Shown here: positions 1 through 6,688 of the stretch, piece by piece
Layout: each line of letters starts with the position of its first letter
How positions within the stretch are numbered: the stretch's first letter is position 1
NCBI GenBank assembly: GCA_947465275.1
Contig: CANIAI010000050.1
Span: 1 to 10,048, forward strand
Direction of reading: 5' to 3'
From: Acidobacteriota bacterium
GTDB taxonomy: Bacteria; Acidobacteriota; Vicinamibacteria; Vicinamibacterales; UBA2999
Length of the DNA: 10,048 nucleotides
Translations under genes and position numbers: made by a program
The notes under the pieces: model-generated
The model's input: only the letters and a program-made list of their open reading frames with translations
Database searches by the model: none
Told to the model about the DNA's origin: nothing

Positions 1-381
1 CCGGACGAACGGCACCCAGTAGAGCGCCTCATATCCGACCTCCGACAGCCAGGGGCCGACGACGATCGGCGCGGTGCCGCGGGCGGCCCTCCGCAGTTCG
101 GCCCTGACCGACTGTTCGAGCGCGACCTGCCCCCACGCGCGCTGCCAGGTACGGCTCAGCGCGCGGCTGCCCTTGACCGTGCCGCCGTAGGCGGTCACGG
201 CCTCGTCGCGGACCCGTTCTCGTCCGGCCTTCACCTGTGCCCGCGCGTGCTTCGCCGCCTCGCGGGCGTGCTTGAGCCCGCGGCGCGACTGCTGCGTGGA
301 CCGGCGTGAGGCCTTGCGCAGCCGGTTCCACAGCACGAGCGCGAGGTTCCGCGCGGCGAGCGGGAGGTTGCGGGATCGCAT
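1..381 (-). CDS. PWLxEVG-family protein, copy 1 (N-terminal part, cut by window edge)
   Basis: This is the first 127 codons of a protein that continues past position 1. The ATG is at 381-379 and the frame is open to the edge. Residues 1-105 are rich in Arg, Lys and Ala, probably helical and strongly basic. From residue 108 it reads VGPWLSEVGYEALYWVPFVR, the signature that opens the conserved domain of the three complete relatives at 2683-3918, 3915-5006 and 8884-10011. The basic leader is the longest of the four copies. The gene starts 34 bases after the upstream methyltransferase stop, and no convincing Shine-Dalgarno sequence precedes the ATG; no in-frame alternative start lies in that gap. 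Function is unknown; by analogy with the complete copies I infer a glycan-assembly enzyme, possibly a GT-B-like glycosyltransferase. The family assignment is firm, the function is not. Confidence 0.85.
   Translation of the reverse strand, partial: MRSRNLPLAARNLALVLWNRLRKASRRSTQQSRRGLKHAREAAKHARAQVKAGRERVRDEAVTAYGGTVKGSRALSRTWQRAWGQVALEQSVRAELRRAARGTAPIVVGPWLSEVGYEALYWVPFVR
8..58 (-). repeat. Dispersed 51-base conserved coding segment, copy 1
   Basis: Encodes the PWLSEVGYE...YW block of the family protein at 1-381. By my hand alignment it matches the segment at 9803-9853 at about 46 of 51 bases, with one identical stretch longer than 20 bases. Equivalent, less similar segments lie at 3569-3619 and 4822-4872. 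Confidence 0.7.
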
Positions 382-415
382 GGGGACGAGGGGGCCGTCT
401 GGAGCCGCGCCCCGG

Positions 416-1090
416 CTACGCGCCGGGCTGGAGCTTCTCCACCACGATGACACGCCCCTTGCCGCCCCAGTCCATCTTCGCCTCGAGGTCCGGACGCGTG
501 CGGCACCCCTCGAGCAGGAACATCAGCCGGAGCAGGTCCTTGTTGAGGAGCGTGATGTGGGTCGGGTCGAGATCGTCCTGCTGGTTGAAGTCGAGCAGGT
601 CGGCCGGGGCCGGGTGGTAGCGCGTGGTCACGTAGATGAACTTCGACGTCATCCGGACCATGTTCGAGACCGCCTGGCGCACCTCGAGCACGGTCAGGTG
701 CTCGAGTACCTCGCGGCAGATGATCAGGTCGAACGCGTTCGCCGCCTTGAGCGAGGCGTCGGTCACCGACCCGATGGCAATGCGGTCACGCACCTCCGGG
801 GTCGCGAGCCGGCGGCTGCTCTCGGCGAAATCGATGCCCTCGACGTCGACGCCGAGCTCCCACAGCAGGTGCATGAGGGCGCCGGGTCCGCATCCGAGAT
901 CCAGCGCCCGGATCGGGGTGAAGGTGTCGCGGATCAGGGTCGGGTTCTTCGCCTCGATCGCGCGGCGTGTCTCGAGGCTGTAGTTGTTGCCTGCGTCACG
1001 CCATTCACCGGTGAAGTATTCGGCGTCGTAGTGGGCGGCCGTGGTCGGCTTCTGCGCGAGGACGCGCGCTTCGAAATCCGTGAAGGTCAT
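416..1090 (-). CDS. Class I SAM-dependent methyltransferase
   Basis: A 224-residue Rossmann-type methyltransferase. The SAM-binding motif I is LDLGCGPG at residues 63-70, followed by an acidic strand end (EGIDFAE, about 84-90) and a post-motif DLIICREVLEHL at 121-132, the usual order in the Methyltransf_11/23 type. The listed start gives ATGA overlap with the stop of the upstream nucleotidylyltransferase gene; a longer reading of the frame to 1411 would run through that gene and is rejected. A weak GAGG lies about 13 bases upstream. The substrate is not evident: within a glycan operon it could O-methylate a sugar, or modify the product of the adjacent nucleotidylyltransferase. It has no zinc-binding cysteines, unlike the other methyltransferase at 5724-6674, so the two are not close duplicates. 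Cytoplasmic; no signal peptide or membrane segment. Confidence 0.88.
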   Translation of the reverse strand: MTFTDFEARVLAQKPTTAAHYDAEYFTGEWRDAGNNYSLETRRAIEAKNPTLIRDTFTPIRALDLGCGPGALMHLLWELGVDVEGIDFAESSRRLATPEVRDRIAIGSVTDASLKAANAFDLIICREVLEHLTVLEVRQAVSNMVRMTSKFIYVTTRYHPAPADLLDFNQQDDLDPTHITLLNKDLLRLMFLLEGCRTRPDLEAKMDWGGKGRVIVVEKLQPGA

Positions 1091-1530
1091 GGTGTGCTTC
1101 GTGCCTCGGTGTAGGCCTTGAGGATGCGGCTCGACGAGTCGAGCACCGTGTCGAGGAAGACGATCCCGATGCCGTTGGCCTCGCAGATCCGCACCTGCTC
1201 GGCCGGGAGCCGGCCGCGCCAGTCGCTCCCCTTCACGTAGTAGCGGGGACGCAGGTGCCGCAGCACGGTCTCGGTGTCGATCTCGTAGATATAGGTGTAG
1301 TCGATGTAGCGGATGGCGTCGATCACCGTCGCCCGCTGCCGTTCCGTCAGCAGCGGCGGGTGCTTCGAGTTGACGTAGCGATCCGAGGCCACGTTGCAGA
1401 GCACCGGGCATCCGAGCTCGCTGGCGGCCCGGAAGTACTCGATGTGCCCCGGGTGAAGCGGATCGAACGCGCCGTCCACCATCGCCACCGTTCCGGCCAG
1501 CGCCGGCAGTTCGTCCCAGGTCAGGATCAT
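1087..1530 (-). CDS. HldE-C/RfaE2-like nucleotidylyltransferase (cytidylyltransferase-like fold)
   Basis: A 147-residue protein of the HxGH nucleotidylyltransferase superfamily. Residues 19-29 read DGAFDPLHPGH, with the ATP/CTP-binding HPGH at 26-29. Further motifs are LTERQR at 61-66, YVKGSDW at 98-104 and DSSSRIL at 131-137, corresponding to the VKGGD and STT blocks of the heptose-1-phosphate adenylyltransferase domain (HldE C-terminal half, RfaE2). Known relatives join a nucleotide to a sugar phosphate, glycerol phosphate or similar small phosphate. The substrate here cannot be read from sequence; no heptose kinase or GmhA/GmhB gene is in the window. The gene starts 19 bases after the epimerase stop and ends in ATGA overlap with the next methyltransferase, so the two are likely translated together. 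Length is typical for a stand-alone member of this family. Confidence 0.85.
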   Translation of the reverse strand: MILTWDELPALAGTVAMVDGAFDPLHPGHIEYFRAASELGCPVLCNVASDRYVNSKHPPLLTERQRATVIDAIRYIDYTYIYEIDTETVLRHLRPRYYVKGSDWRGRLPAEQVRICEANGIGIVFLDTVLDSSSRILKAYTEARSTP

Positions 1531-1549
1531 GTCGTCTGGATCGTCCGGA

Positions 1550-2686
1550 TCAGTTCTGGACGAGCAGCCCCTTCTGCTTGAGTTCGTCGAGCGCCTTGTC
1601 GAAGAAGTCGACCGCCCCGTCCGGCGAGTTCCGCGCCCACTCGATCAGCTCGGTGAAGCCCTGCTCCAGCGTGACCTTCGGCTCGAACCCGAGCGTCTGC
1701 CGCGCGCAGGTGATGTCGGCCGTGTTGTGGCGGATGTCGAACTTCCGCCCCGTCTGCGTCACCTGCGGCTCGATCGCGCTGCCGAGCAGCCGCGCGAGCA
1801 GCTGCGCGATCTCGAGGATCGTGACCGTCTGGCCCGACCCGACATTCACCGGCAGGTAGTCGGCGCCCGGCTTCTCGAGCATCAGCACGAGGCAGTCGAC
1901 GACGTCGTGGATGGAGACGAAGTCGCGCAGCTGCCCGCCATCCTCGAAGACGACCGGCTGCTTGCCGTTCAGCAGGCGGCTCAGCCAGATCGCGGCAACG
2001 CCCGCGTACGGGTTGCTCAGGCTCTGGCGCGGACCGTAGACGTTGAAGAACCGGGGCGCCACCGCGGGAATGCCGTACGTCTTCCCGATGAGGAGCACCA
2101 TCTCCTCCTGGTGGTACTTCGTCATCGAGTAGATGTTGTCGCGGTAGAGCGCCTTGTCCTCGGGCGTGGGAATGGACTGCACGTGCTCCCCGCAGCTCGG
2201 GCAGCGCTGCTCCCAGTCGCGGGCGGCGAGCTGCTGCTCGCCACGGATCGTCGGGGCCACGGGGCCGTGGGTGCGGCAGGTGTAGGCGCCCTCGCCGTAG
2301 ACGCCGATCGAGGAGGCCACGAGCACCTTCTCCACCTTGTGCTTCGTGTTCACGAGGATGTCGAGCAGCAGCGCCGTCCCGCGCGTGTTCACGTCCACGT
2401 AGCGATCGACCTGATACATGCTCTGGCCGACGCTGACCGCCGCGCCGAAGTGGACGACCGCCTGTGACGCGAGCACGAGCGGCTCGAAGACGGCGCGGTC
2501 GCGGACGTCGCCGCGCACGTACTGCGCCTTCGGGTTCGCGTACGACGGCCAGGTGCCCGATCGATGCACCTGCGGCTCGAGATTGTCGAGCACGGTCACC
2601 TGGTAACCGCGGGACACGAGCGAGTCCACCAGGTGCGAGCCGATATAGCCCGCCCCTCCCGTCACCAGCACGTCACGAATACTCAT
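1550..2686 (-). CDS. SDR NAD-dependent nucleotide-sugar epimerase, dTDP-L-rhamnose 4-epimerase-like
   Basis: A 378-residue extended short-chain dehydrogenase. The NAD-binding TGGAGYIG is at residues 9-16, the catalytic Ser region at VASS 123-126, and YSMTK at 186-190 gives Tyr186 and Lys190. RFFNVYGPRQSLSNPY (212-227) and the RDFVSIHDV block (254-262) are typical of nucleotide-sugar epimerases. Between the Ser and Tyr blocks sits a cysteine-bearing insert, C137-RT-H140 and C162-PS-C165, which resembles a zinc ribbon; a similar insert occurs, as I recall, in proteins annotated as dTDP-L-rhamnose 4-epimerase (WbiB-like). Substrate is therefore a reasoned guess; UDP-sugar C4 epimerisation is the alternative. 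The ATG at 2686 overlaps the preceding stop as ATGA and has a strong Shine-Dalgarno sequence. The same frame stays open upstream to 3562, but that stretch is antisense-free overlap with another gene and is not coding. Confidence 0.9.
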   Translation of the reverse strand: MSIRDVLVTGGAGYIGSHLVDSLVSRGYQVTVLDNLEPQVHRSGTWPSYANPKAQYVRGDVRDRAVFEPLVLASQAVVHFGAAVSVGQSMYQVDRYVDVNTRGTALLLDILVNTKHKVEKVLVASSIGVYGEGAYTCRTHGPVAPTIRGEQQLAARDWEQRCPSCGEHVQSIPTPEDKALYRDNIYSMTKYHQEEMVLLIGKTYGIPAVAPRFFNVYGPRQSLSNPYAGVAAIWLSRLLNGKQPVVFEDGGQLRDFVSIHDVVDCLVLMLEKPGADYLPVNVGSGQTVTILEIAQLLARLLGSAIEPQVTQTGRKFDIRHNTADITCARQTLGFEPKVTLEQGFTELIEWARNSPDGAVDFFDKALDELKQKGLLVQN

Positions 2687-3918
2687 GCAGTCCTTCCTGA
2701 AGGATGTGCGCGACCGCTCCCGATCGCGGTCAGCGTAAGGCCCAGCGGCCCCAGCGAGGAAATGTCGAGCGGCGAGAAGCGGCCGGCGCCGAGCGTCTGG
2801 TACACCTGCCGTCCGACCTGCAGGTGCCCGTGCAGGAACCTGGGATCGGCGAGCACCGCCGTGGTGTCGACCCCGAGCATCGGCGCGATCCACGCAAGGC
2901 TGCCGCAGGTGCCGACGAACGCGCGGGCGTTCGCGATCACCGCGGTCTGCTGCGCCAGGTTGTCGCGCATCGTCAGCCGGTCCCGGATGCTGCTGACGCG
3001 CGCGGCCCGCTCGAAGGTGTAGTCGGCATGGTCGTCCAGCGCGAGCGTCGTGTCGAGGAGCACGACCGGCAGCTGCTCCGCCAGCGCGAGGACGATGGCC
3101 TGCAGCGTCCGGCGCATCTCGTCCGACTCGGGCAATGAGGCGGCCGTGTAGAACTTCACCGCCACGTAGTCGTCGGGCAGATCGGCGAACGGCCTGGCCG
3201 GGCGGGCCATCGGCCGGAACCGGGTGTGCCGCAACAGATGGCTCATCGGCCGGTGCCCGAGCATGAACTGCTGGAAGAGGCGGTACATGAGCGACGGATG
3301 GAGCACCGAATACGCGGCGAGCCCCAGGCGGCCCGCCGCGGCCGTCAGCAGTTCCTCGTCGAGCGGCGTGCGGCCCCACTGCTTGAACGTGCCGCCGAAC
3401 TCCTCGGCCCGGCTCGCGTTCCGCGTGGCGAACGTCTGCGGGTCGAGGATGTCGAACAGCTCGACCGAGCGGGTCGTGATGTCGCCGTACCAGGTGGCCG
3501 CGCCACCCCGCGTCAACACAATCAGCCGCTCGGCCTTGACCCCGTACTGCGCCTGGACCCATCGCACGAACGGTATCCAGTAGAGGACTTCATACCCGAC
3601 CTCTGACAGCCACGGCCCGACGAGGATCGGCCCGCTGCCCGCGACCGTGCGCGCGATCTCGCGCTCGACCAGCCACTCCCGACCGTATGTCTCGAGTCGC
3701 TTCCGGGTGTCGTGAAAGGCGCGGACCTCGTGGTCGAGCCGTCGGCCGAGCCCCTGAAGGCGACGCCAGCGCTTCGCGCCCTGCACGACGACGAGGGCGC
3801 CGGCGTTGCGCGCGCGCTCGCGGACGATCTTCCAGCCACGCCGGGTGCCTGCGACGGCGCTGCGCTTGGTCTCACGCAGGCTCATGTCGACGTCGGACCA
3901 GCGTCCGCCCGTGCTCAC
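2683..3918 (-). CDS. PWLxEVG-family protein, copy 2 (putative glycosyltransferase-like)
   Basis: A 411-residue protein of a family I do not recognise by name. A basic, probably helical leader (residues 1-95) precedes GPWLSEVGYE at 101-110 and YWIPF. Then come RGGAATWY (137-144), HPSLMY (207-212), YVAVKFY (251-257), LDDH (294-297), and N320-L-x-x-Q leading into ARAFVGTCGSLAWIAPMLG (331-349). The second half, from YVAVKFY on, alternates strands and helices and ends with a Gly/Ser turn before an AP-x-x-G helix, which recalls the donor-binding half of GT-B glycosyltransferases; that is inference. The start is GTG at 3918, in GTGA overlap with the preceding family member and with AGGTG five bases upstream; an internal ATG at 3885 is the alternative. 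It ends in ATGA overlap with the epimerase gene. No signal peptide or clear membrane span. Confidence 0.88.
   Translation of the reverse strand: MSTGGRWSDVDMSLRETKRSAVAGTRRGWKIVRERARNAGALVVVQGAKRWRRLQGLGRRLDHEVRAFHDTRKRLETYGREWLVEREIARTVAGSGPILVGPWLSEVGYEVLYWIPFVRWVQAQYGVKAERLIVLTRGGAATWYGDITTRSVELFDILDPQTFATRNASRAEEFGGTFKQWGRTPLDEELLTAAAGRLGLAAYSVLHPSLMYRLFQQFMLGHRPMSHLLRHTRFRPMARPARPFADLPDDYVAVKFYTAASLPESDEMRRTLQAIVLALAEQLPVVLLDTTLALDDHADYTFERAARVSSIRDRLTMRDNLAQQTAVIANARAFVGTCGSLAWIAPMLGVDTTAVLADPRFLHGHLQVGRQVYQTLGAGRFSPLDISSLGPLGLTLTAIGSGRAHPSGRTA
2691..2698 (-). promoter_or_regulatory. Ribosome binding site for the epimerase gene
   Basis: On the minus strand this reads AGGAAGGA, four bases before the ATG at 2686-2684 and inside the last codons of the preceding gene. 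It is among the best Shine-Dalgarno matches in the window and decides the start of the epimerase against the much longer open frame that extends to 3562. Confidence 0.75.
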
Positions 3919-5006
3919 CCGTGCACCTGCGTGAGCGGCGCGAGCGCGCCGTCCGGCGTCAGCACCGAGGCGTCCTGCACCATGAGTGGAGTGCCGGTAC
4001 CAGCCCGCTGTGGCAACCGGTCGAAGGCCTCGCGCGCGAGGACCAGGTGCTTGTCGGAGAAACCGGGCCGGTGGCTGTAGAACGCGAACGACGGCACGCC
4101 GTGGAACGGCGCGAGGTACGAGAAGCCGCCATAGGTGCCGACGAAGGCGCGCGCGCCGGCCACGATCGCGTCCTGCACGCCGAGGTTCCGCGACGGCTCG
4201 AGATCGGCTGGCAGGTGCGACACGCCCGGCAACTCGAGCGGGAACGCGCCATGGTCGTCGAGCCGCAGGCCGGTCGAGAGGTTCACGACGGGGCCCAGCG
4301 CGGCGAGACGGGTGACCACGGCCCGGACGAAGGCTCGGTTCTCAGGCGACGCGGGGAAGCAGTCGTTGAAGTAGAACTTCACCGCGACATACGGTGCGGC
4401 CGGTGCGTGGGGCACGACGCCCGCATCGGTACGGACCGCGGTGAGCCGCCTCCAGGACACGTGGCGATGCACCCACGCACTCGACTCGTGTTCCCACCAG
4501 TACGGGCTCATCAGCTCGTACATGCGCGACGGATGAAGGTGCGCCCATCCGTGTGTCGCATTCCCAGGCGCCGCCTCGGTCACCGAGCGGAGCGCACCCT
4601 CCACGAGGCGCTGGTCGAAGGCGGTCACGCGCGTCTGCTTCTGCTCGCCCAGGTCACGCACGCGGGCGTCGTGCTGCGACCGGTATTCGTCCGGGGTGAC
4701 CTGATCGAACACGTCGCCGTAGTGGGCCGCGATGTGCTGGTACCAGCCCGCGGTGCCGCCCCGCGAGATCACGAGCCAGCGCTCACGCGGGATGCCATAG
4801 GTCTCGGCGCACCAGGCGAGAAACGGAATCCAGTAGAGCAGCTCGAATCCGACCTCGCCGAGCCACGGCCCGGCGACGACGAGGTCACGTCCCGCGGCGA
4901 TTCGCGTCAGGTCGCTGTCGAGGCGGCGGTCCACCTGTCGCGCCATCAGCCTGCGCCCCGCCTTCCGGACGGCGGCGGGGACGAACGCGCGGAGTGAGGG
5001 GGCCAT
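3915..5006 (-). CDS. PWLxEVG-family protein, copy 3 (divergent, short leader)
   Basis: A 363-residue member of the same unrecognised family. The leader is short (about 43 residues). Conserved blocks appear in the same order as in the other copies: GPWLGEVGFE (46-55), YWIPF, RGGTAGWY (82-89), HPSRMY (158-163), YVAVKFY (206-212), LDDH (249-252), N274-L-x-x-Q and ARAFVGTYGGFSYLAP (285-300). It is the most divergent copy: GEVGF replaces SEVGY, Arg follows HPS, and TYGGFSY replaces TCGSLAW. The C-terminal tail after residue 305 also differs. The start ATG overlaps the NeuA stop as TGATG, so translation is coupled to the CMP-nonulosonate synthetase; this makes it the best candidate in the window for an enzyme that uses the NeuA product. 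That role is inferred from context and no known sialyltransferase motif was recognised. Confidence 0.87.
   Translation of the reverse strand: MAPSLRAFVPAAVRKAGRRLMARQVDRRLDSDLTRIAAGRDLVVAGPWLGEVGFELLYWIPFLAWCAETYGIPRERWLVISRGGTAGWYQHIAAHYGDVFDQVTPDEYRSQHDARVRDLGEQKQTRVTAFDQRLVEGALRSVTEAAPGNATHGWAHLHPSRMYELMSPYWWEHESSAWVHRHVSWRRLTAVRTDAGVVPHAPAAPYVAVKFYFNDCFPASPENRAFVRAVVTRLAALGPVVNLSTGLRLDDHGAFPLELPGVSHLPADLEPSRNLGVQDAIVAGARAFVGTYGGFSYLAPFHGVPSFAFYSHRPGFSDKHLVLAREAFDRLPQRAGTGTPLMVQDASVLTPDGALAPLTQVHG
3924..3928 (-). promoter_or_regulatory. Ribosome binding site supporting the GTG start of copy 2
   Basis: AGGTG on the minus strand, five bases before the GTG at 3918-3916. The downstream in-frame ATG at 3885 has no comparable sequence, so the GTG start is preferred. 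Confidence 0.5.
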
Positions 5007-5722
5007 CAGCGGCCGGCGATCCGGCGCTCGGCTTCGGCCCAGTCGGCCTCGGAGTCGATGCTGAGCGAATCACGCGGGTCCACGAGCAGCGGACGGCAGT
5101 CGTGACCGTAGATGCCGCCGTACTGCTCGATGGTGCTGCGCCAGCAGGCGTAGACCGTCCCCTCCCGGGAATACGCCGGCCGCGCGTCCTGCCGGCGGGT
5201 GACGCGTGCGCCCTCGGGCAGGAACGGCTGCAGGCGTCCCTCGTCGATGCGCATGACGTAATCGGGCGAGAGATGTCGCGGCACCTCGACGACCGTGACG
5301 ACGGAGTCGGCGCCTGACGCGATGAGCTGTTCGACCGCCGCCCTGACGTGTTCGGGACGCCGCAGCGGCGAAGTTGGTTGGAGCAGCACGACGATGTCCG
5401 GCTGCCACCCCTCGGCCGCGAGCATGCCCAGCGCGTGCGTGAGCACCGGCAGCATCGGCGTGTCGTCGGCGGCGAGTGCCGCGGGTCGCAGGAACGGTAC
5501 CTCGAGCCCGGATTGCCGGCCCACGTCGGCGATGTCGGCGGAGTCGGTGCTCAGCACGGCCCGGTCGCAGACGCCCGACTGACGCGCCGCCTCCGCGGTA
5601 TAGGCCAGCAGCGGCTTTCCCGCGAGCGGACGCGTGTTCTTCCCCGGCACCCCCTTGGACCCTCCACGCGCCGGCACGATGGCGAGCACCGTGGGACGCG
5701 AGCCGGGTGGCGTGGCGTGCAC
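5006..5722 (-). CDS. neuA: Acylneuraminate/nonulosonate cytidylyltransferase (CMP-sugar synthetase)
   Basis: A 238-residue member of the CMP-NeuNAc synthetase family, which transfers CMP from CTP to a nonulosonic acid in the cytoplasm. The nucleotide-binding start VPARGGSKGVPGKN lies at residues 16-29, LSTDSADIA at 57-65, LQPTSPLR at 114-121 and SIDSEAD at 221-227, the last carrying an Asp expected to bind metal. Length matches stand-alone bacterial NeuA, LegF or PseF proteins. The Asn-Gly usually seen before the late strand is Glu-Gly here (REGTVYA, 186-192), so the exact sugar (Neu5Ac, legionaminic or pseudaminic type) is open; NeuB and NeuC neighbours favour the sialic/legionaminic branch. 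The start is GTG one base after the methyltransferase stop, with GGAG about eight bases before it; a GTG at codon 12 is possible. The stop overlaps the next start as TGATG. Confidence 0.93.
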   Translation of the reverse strand: MHATPPGSRPTVLAIVPARGGSKGVPGKNTRPLAGKPLLAYTAEAARQSGVCDRAVLSTDSADIADVGRQSGLEVPFLRPAALAADDTPMLPVLTHALGMLAAEGWQPDIVVLLQPTSPLRRPEHVRAAVEQLIASGADSVVTVVEVPRHLSPDYVMRIDEGRLQPFLPEGARVTRRQDARPAYSREGTVYACWRSTIEQYGGIYGHDCRPLLVDPRDSLSIDSEADWAEAERRIAGR

Positions 5723-5723
5723 C

Positions 5724-6674
5724 TCAGCGGCTCCGCGCCGGGGCGTTCTGCACGAAGCGGATCTCCTGCAGCATCGCGGCGACCGCGGCGGCGTCGCCGG
5801 CCGGCTGCCGGCCCGGCCGTCCGGGCCGGCACGCGTAGCTCACGTGCAGGTGGTCGGCCGCGTAGTCGGTGCGGAGCACCTCGAAGCCGGTGCTGGCGAG
5901 ATACGCCCGCATCGTCTGCTCGGTGAGGTAGTAGGGATGGTCGATCTTCACGGCGGCTTCAACCGACCAGTTCCGCAGGTAGGCGGCGCGGAAGTCGACG
6001 ATGTCGATGAACAGCACCCCGTCGTCGGTGAGCAGGTCGCGCACACGCCGCAGCGTGCCCGCCACGTCGAGCAGGTGGTCGACCGTCTGGCAGATGATGA
6101 CCACGTCGAAGCGGCGGTCGCCGAACTCGTGCTCCTCGATGAGTCCCGTGATCGTCTCGAGTCCCAGCTGACGGGCCTGCTCCACTTCCAGCGGCGCCGG
6201 GTCAATCAGCGTGCCCGCGAGGTTGAACTCACGTCCGAGGTGATGCGCGACGACACCGGTCGACCCGCCGATGTCGAGCAGGGTGCGGCGGCCCGACCCG
6301 GCAAGGAACGGACGCAGGAAGCCCGCCCGCTCGGCCGCATACTCGCGCTGCTCGCCCTGGATCGTCTGCGCGTCGATGAGCCGCCCGTGGAAGGCGCTGA
6401 CGAGCGGCCGGTAGACCCCGTTGTAGAAGTCGCCGTAGGCCTGCGCCGTCATGCGGGGGTTCAGGAACACGAGGCCGCAGCGCGAACAGGCGTGGGCCTC
6501 GGCCGCGAAGCCATACCGGTCGCGGTGGGTGAGCACGACGAACGTCGAGGCGCCACAGAGGTTGCAGGCGTCGAGTGCCGCGCGCGGCTGGCGTTCGTAG
6601 TCGTAGCCGAGCGCCTGGATGCGCTCACGCCTCTCACGGGCGGCATCGGCCTGGGTCGTCGAAGGGCTGGTCAC
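5724..6674 (-). CDS. Zinc-ribbon class I SAM-dependent methyltransferase
   Basis: A 316-residue methyltransferase with an N-terminal zinc-ribbon-like module: C37-NL-C40 and C63-SR-C66, the latter followed by GLVFLNPR. The Rossmann domain begins at LLDIGGSTG (132-140), continues through an acidic strand end at IDP (157-159) and VVIICQTVDHLLDV (191-204), and ends with a C-terminal region carrying HPYYLTEQTM (246-255). This architecture is common in glycan and natural-product loci, where members C- or O-methylate sugars. The gene sits between NeuC and NeuA, so methylation of a nonulosonic acid or its precursor is a plausible but unproven role. The start is GTG at 6674, 12 bases after the NeuC stop, with GAGGA nine bases upstream overlapping that stop. 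Cytoplasmic; no membrane segment. Confidence 0.9.
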   Translation of the reverse strand: MTSPSTTQADAARERRERIQALGYDYERQPRAALDACNLCGASTFVVLTHRDRYGFAAEAHACSRCGLVFLNPRMTAQAYGDFYNGVYRPLVSAFHGRLIDAQTIQGEQREYAAERAGFLRPFLAGSGRRTLLDIGGSTGVVAHHLGREFNLAGTLIDPAPLEVEQARQLGLETITGLIEEHEFGDRRFDVVIICQTVDHLLDVAGTLRRVRDLLTDDGVLFIDIVDFRAAYLRNWSVEAAVKIDHPYYLTEQTMRAYLASTGFEVLRTDYAADHLHVSYACRPGRPGRQPAGDAAAVAAMLQEIRFVQNAPARSR

Positions 6675-6683
6675 GGATAAAGG

Positions 6684-6688
6684 TCCTC
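6684..6688 (-). promoter_or_regulatory. Ribosome binding site for the zinc-ribbon methyltransferase (GTG start)
   Basis: GAGGA on the minus strand, nine bases before the GTG at 6674-6672 and overlapping the TGA stop of the NeuC gene. It supports the non-ATG start. Confidence 0.6.

Noticed and set aside
416..1411. A longer, 331-residue reading of the first methyltransferase.
   Set aside because: The extra N-terminal part overlaps the nucleotidylyltransferase in another frame and has shadow-frame composition; the ATG at 1090 gives an ATGA junction and a normal-length methyltransferase.
2687..3562. Upstream extension of the epimerase frame, giving a 670-residue open frame from 3562 to 1550.
   Set aside because: The extra part overlaps the well-supported family copy 2 in another frame, has the Arg/Gly/Pro-rich composition of a GC-rich shadow frame, and the true epimerase start at 2686 has a strong ribosome site and begins exactly at the NAD-binding fold.
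3687..4997. A 436-residue open frame on the plus strand.
   Set aside because: It is the exact antisense of copies 2 and 3, rich in Arg, His and Glu with no recognisable domain; long antisense frames are expected in GC-rich coding DNA.
3915..5006. Possible GT80/GT38 sialyltransferase, because copy 3 has an HP pair and a nearby acidic pair.
   Set aside because: In those families the acidic-Gly motif comes before HP; here HPS comes before LDDH and no Gly follows the acidic pair. The resemblance is not specific.
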